Shown: piece after piece, positions 62,978-64,000 of the stretch
Position numbering within the stretch: position 1 is the stretch's first letter
Layout: the number at the start of each line of letters is the position of its first letter
NCBI GenBank assembly: GCA_963837105.1
Contig: CAWIMG010000029.1
Span: forward strand, 160,078 to 224,077
From: UBA9676 sp963837105
GTDB taxonomy: Bacteria; Actinomycetota; Actinomycetes; Streptosporangiales; Streptosporangiaceae
Length of the DNA: 64,000 nucleotides
Reading direction: 5' to 3'
Notes under the pieces: model-generated
Seen by the model: the letters and a program-made list of their open reading frames with translations, nothing else
Databases searched by the model: none
Told to the model about the DNA's origin: nothing
Program-made: the position numbers and the translations under genes

Positions 62978-63458
62978 GCACTCGCGGTCACGATCTCCAA
63001 CCGGGCCGCCGCCTGCGTCTACCAGGACCGCTCCGGGCCAGTGCTGGCCGGGCTGCTGGCCGAGGCCGGGTTCATGGTTCACGGCCCGCTGGTGATACCG
63101 GACGGCGATCCGGTCGAAACGGCGCTGCGGGACGCGGTCGCGGCCCGCTACGACGTAGTCGTCACCACCGGCGGGACCGGGCTGACCCCCGGCTACCTCA
63201 CCCCGGAGATGACCCGCCGGGTGCTGGACCGCGAGATCCCCGGCATCGCCGAAGCCATCCGGGCCGCGGGCGCGGCCGCCGGCATCCCGGCCGCGAATGC
63301 TTTCCGCCCCGGCCTGGCCTGGCCTGCCGCGTGCTCATCGTCAACCTGCCTGGCTCGGCAGGCGGGGTGCGGGACGGGATGGCCGTGCTCGGGCCGGTTC
63401 TCGCGCACGCGGTGGACCAGGCCCTGGCGGCGGCGACCACCCGCGCCCGGCGGGGTAA
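62974..63458 (+). pseudogene. mog: mog/moaB-type molybdopterin adenylyltransferase, frameshifted
   Basis: ATG 62974 overlaps the moaC stop (ATGA). After an early frame change the sequence reads VTISNRAAACVYQDRSGPVLAGLLAEAGFMVHGPLVIPDGDPVETALRDAVAARYDVVVTTGGTGLTPGYLTPEMTRRVLDREIPGIAEAIRAAGAAAGIPAANAFRPGLA, then VLIVNLPGSAGGVRDGMAVLGPVLAHAVDQAL in another frame. TTGGTG and LPGS are the nucleotide/pterin sites. TAA 63456-63458 ends the most plausible frame (GGGDHPRPAG). Confidence 0.85.
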
Positions 63459-63608
63459 CCGGGTTCGGCGCGACGCTGATCTTTGCCGCCCAACGGCGGT
63501 GCCGATGGTGCCGTGGGTGGGCGATGAGAATCGTTTGGCGGAATGACTGCTGGTTTTCTGGGTGAAGGCAGCGTGGCATCCAGCGCGGGCGCAGGGAATG
63601 ATGAGCCT

Positions 63609-64000
63609 GTGGGACGTGTGCGTGGCTGGCCGGTGTCGCTCACCGAGCCCTCGCTGCTGGACGCGCCGGTCGGGCTGCGGCCGGTGCGGGTGCGCATGCC
63701 CGGGTCTGGCGCGACTCCCGGGTGCGCAACGCCCCCTGGCTGCGCCCCTGGGAGCCGACCAACCCGGAGACGCCGCTGTTCCGGTCCTGGCTCAGCCCGG
63801 AGATGGCCACGTCGCGCAGGCCACCTGTTCGCCAGGCGCGGCAGGGCCAGGCCCTGCCATGGGTGATCACCTACGGCGGCCGGTTCGCCTGCCAGCTGAC
63901 CGTCGGCAGCATCGTCTGGGGGTCGGCGCGGTCCGGCCAGGTCGGTTACTGGATCGACGAGGCGATGGCCGGCCGGGGTGACCCGACCGCGCTGGCGATG
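63609..64000 (+). pseudogene. RimJ/RimL-type GNAT acetyltransferase, frameshifted and cut by the window end
   Basis: GTG 63609 begins GRVRGWPVSLTEPSLLDAPVGLRPVRVR; after a shift near 63705 the frame gives DSRVRNAPWLRPWEPTNPETPLFRSWL, and later VGYWIDEAMAGRG. This N-terminal arrangement matches RimJ-like protein N-acetyltransferases of actinobacteria, often found downstream of galU-moeA-moaC-mog. The acetyl-CoA binding loop is only partly seen because the window ends. Confidence 0.75.

Overview
The window is a very high-GC actinomycete chromosome segment. Lineage markers agree: a sigma-R/RsrA thiol-stress pair whose anti-sigma factor has the full set of RsrA cysteines, a mycothiol-dependent MDMPI-type protein, a deazaflavin (F420)-dependent nitroreductase, an actinobacterial stand-alone 70-residue biotin carrier, and many promoter-like boxes set 6 to 8 bases before start codons (leaderless transcripts). 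The genus cannot be fixed from sequence alone.

Layout. (1) 1-30.2 kb is ordinary chromosome: a TPP-enzyme tail, SMP-30 lactonase, a divergent alpha/beta hydrolase and HxlR pair, biotin carboxylase with carrier, sigR-rsrA, DksA/TraR, SRAP, aroA-rsgA-hisN, CtaG, an LCP cell-wall enzyme, a redox cluster (GMC oxidoreductase, an atypical G6PDH-like protein, type II NADH dehydrogenase), two divergent aquaporins, and a TetR/SDR pair with duplicated operators. (2) 30.37-58.25 kb is a tandem array of two integrated elements in a tRNA-Arg(CCT) gene. Three copies of the tRNA 3' half mark att sites at 30369, 34380 and 58180. The inner 4.0-kb unit carries a FetAB-like exporter, a ChrB-N protein and a DUF2127 membrane protein. 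The outer 23.8-kb unit carries an IS630 element, a cation efflux protein, redox and hydrolase genes, an 8.3-kb insert, ICE-type small genes, and a frameshifted tyrosine integrase beside the tRNA. (3) 58.3-64 kb returns to chromosome: MTA phosphorylase, FmdB zinc ribbon, 5-formyl-THF cyclo-ligase, then galU-moeA-moaC-mog-GNAT.

The most unusual part is 44,941-53,260, lying between direct repeats of about 506 bp. It holds a three-gene operon: an 1126-residue protein of unknown family, a fibronectin-III-like repeat protein, and a predicted papain-like cysteine hydrolase with a tentative Cys-His-Asp triad. No known system name fits. Its composition looks unlike the rest of the window.

Data quality. 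Single-base frameshifts interrupt many otherwise complete genes (aroA, GMC oxidoreductase, DinB, IS630 transposase, the FnIII protein, the integrase). From 60.39 kb to the end every gene is broken, including normally indispensable galU. This looks more like sequence error than biology and should be settled before any gene is called dead.
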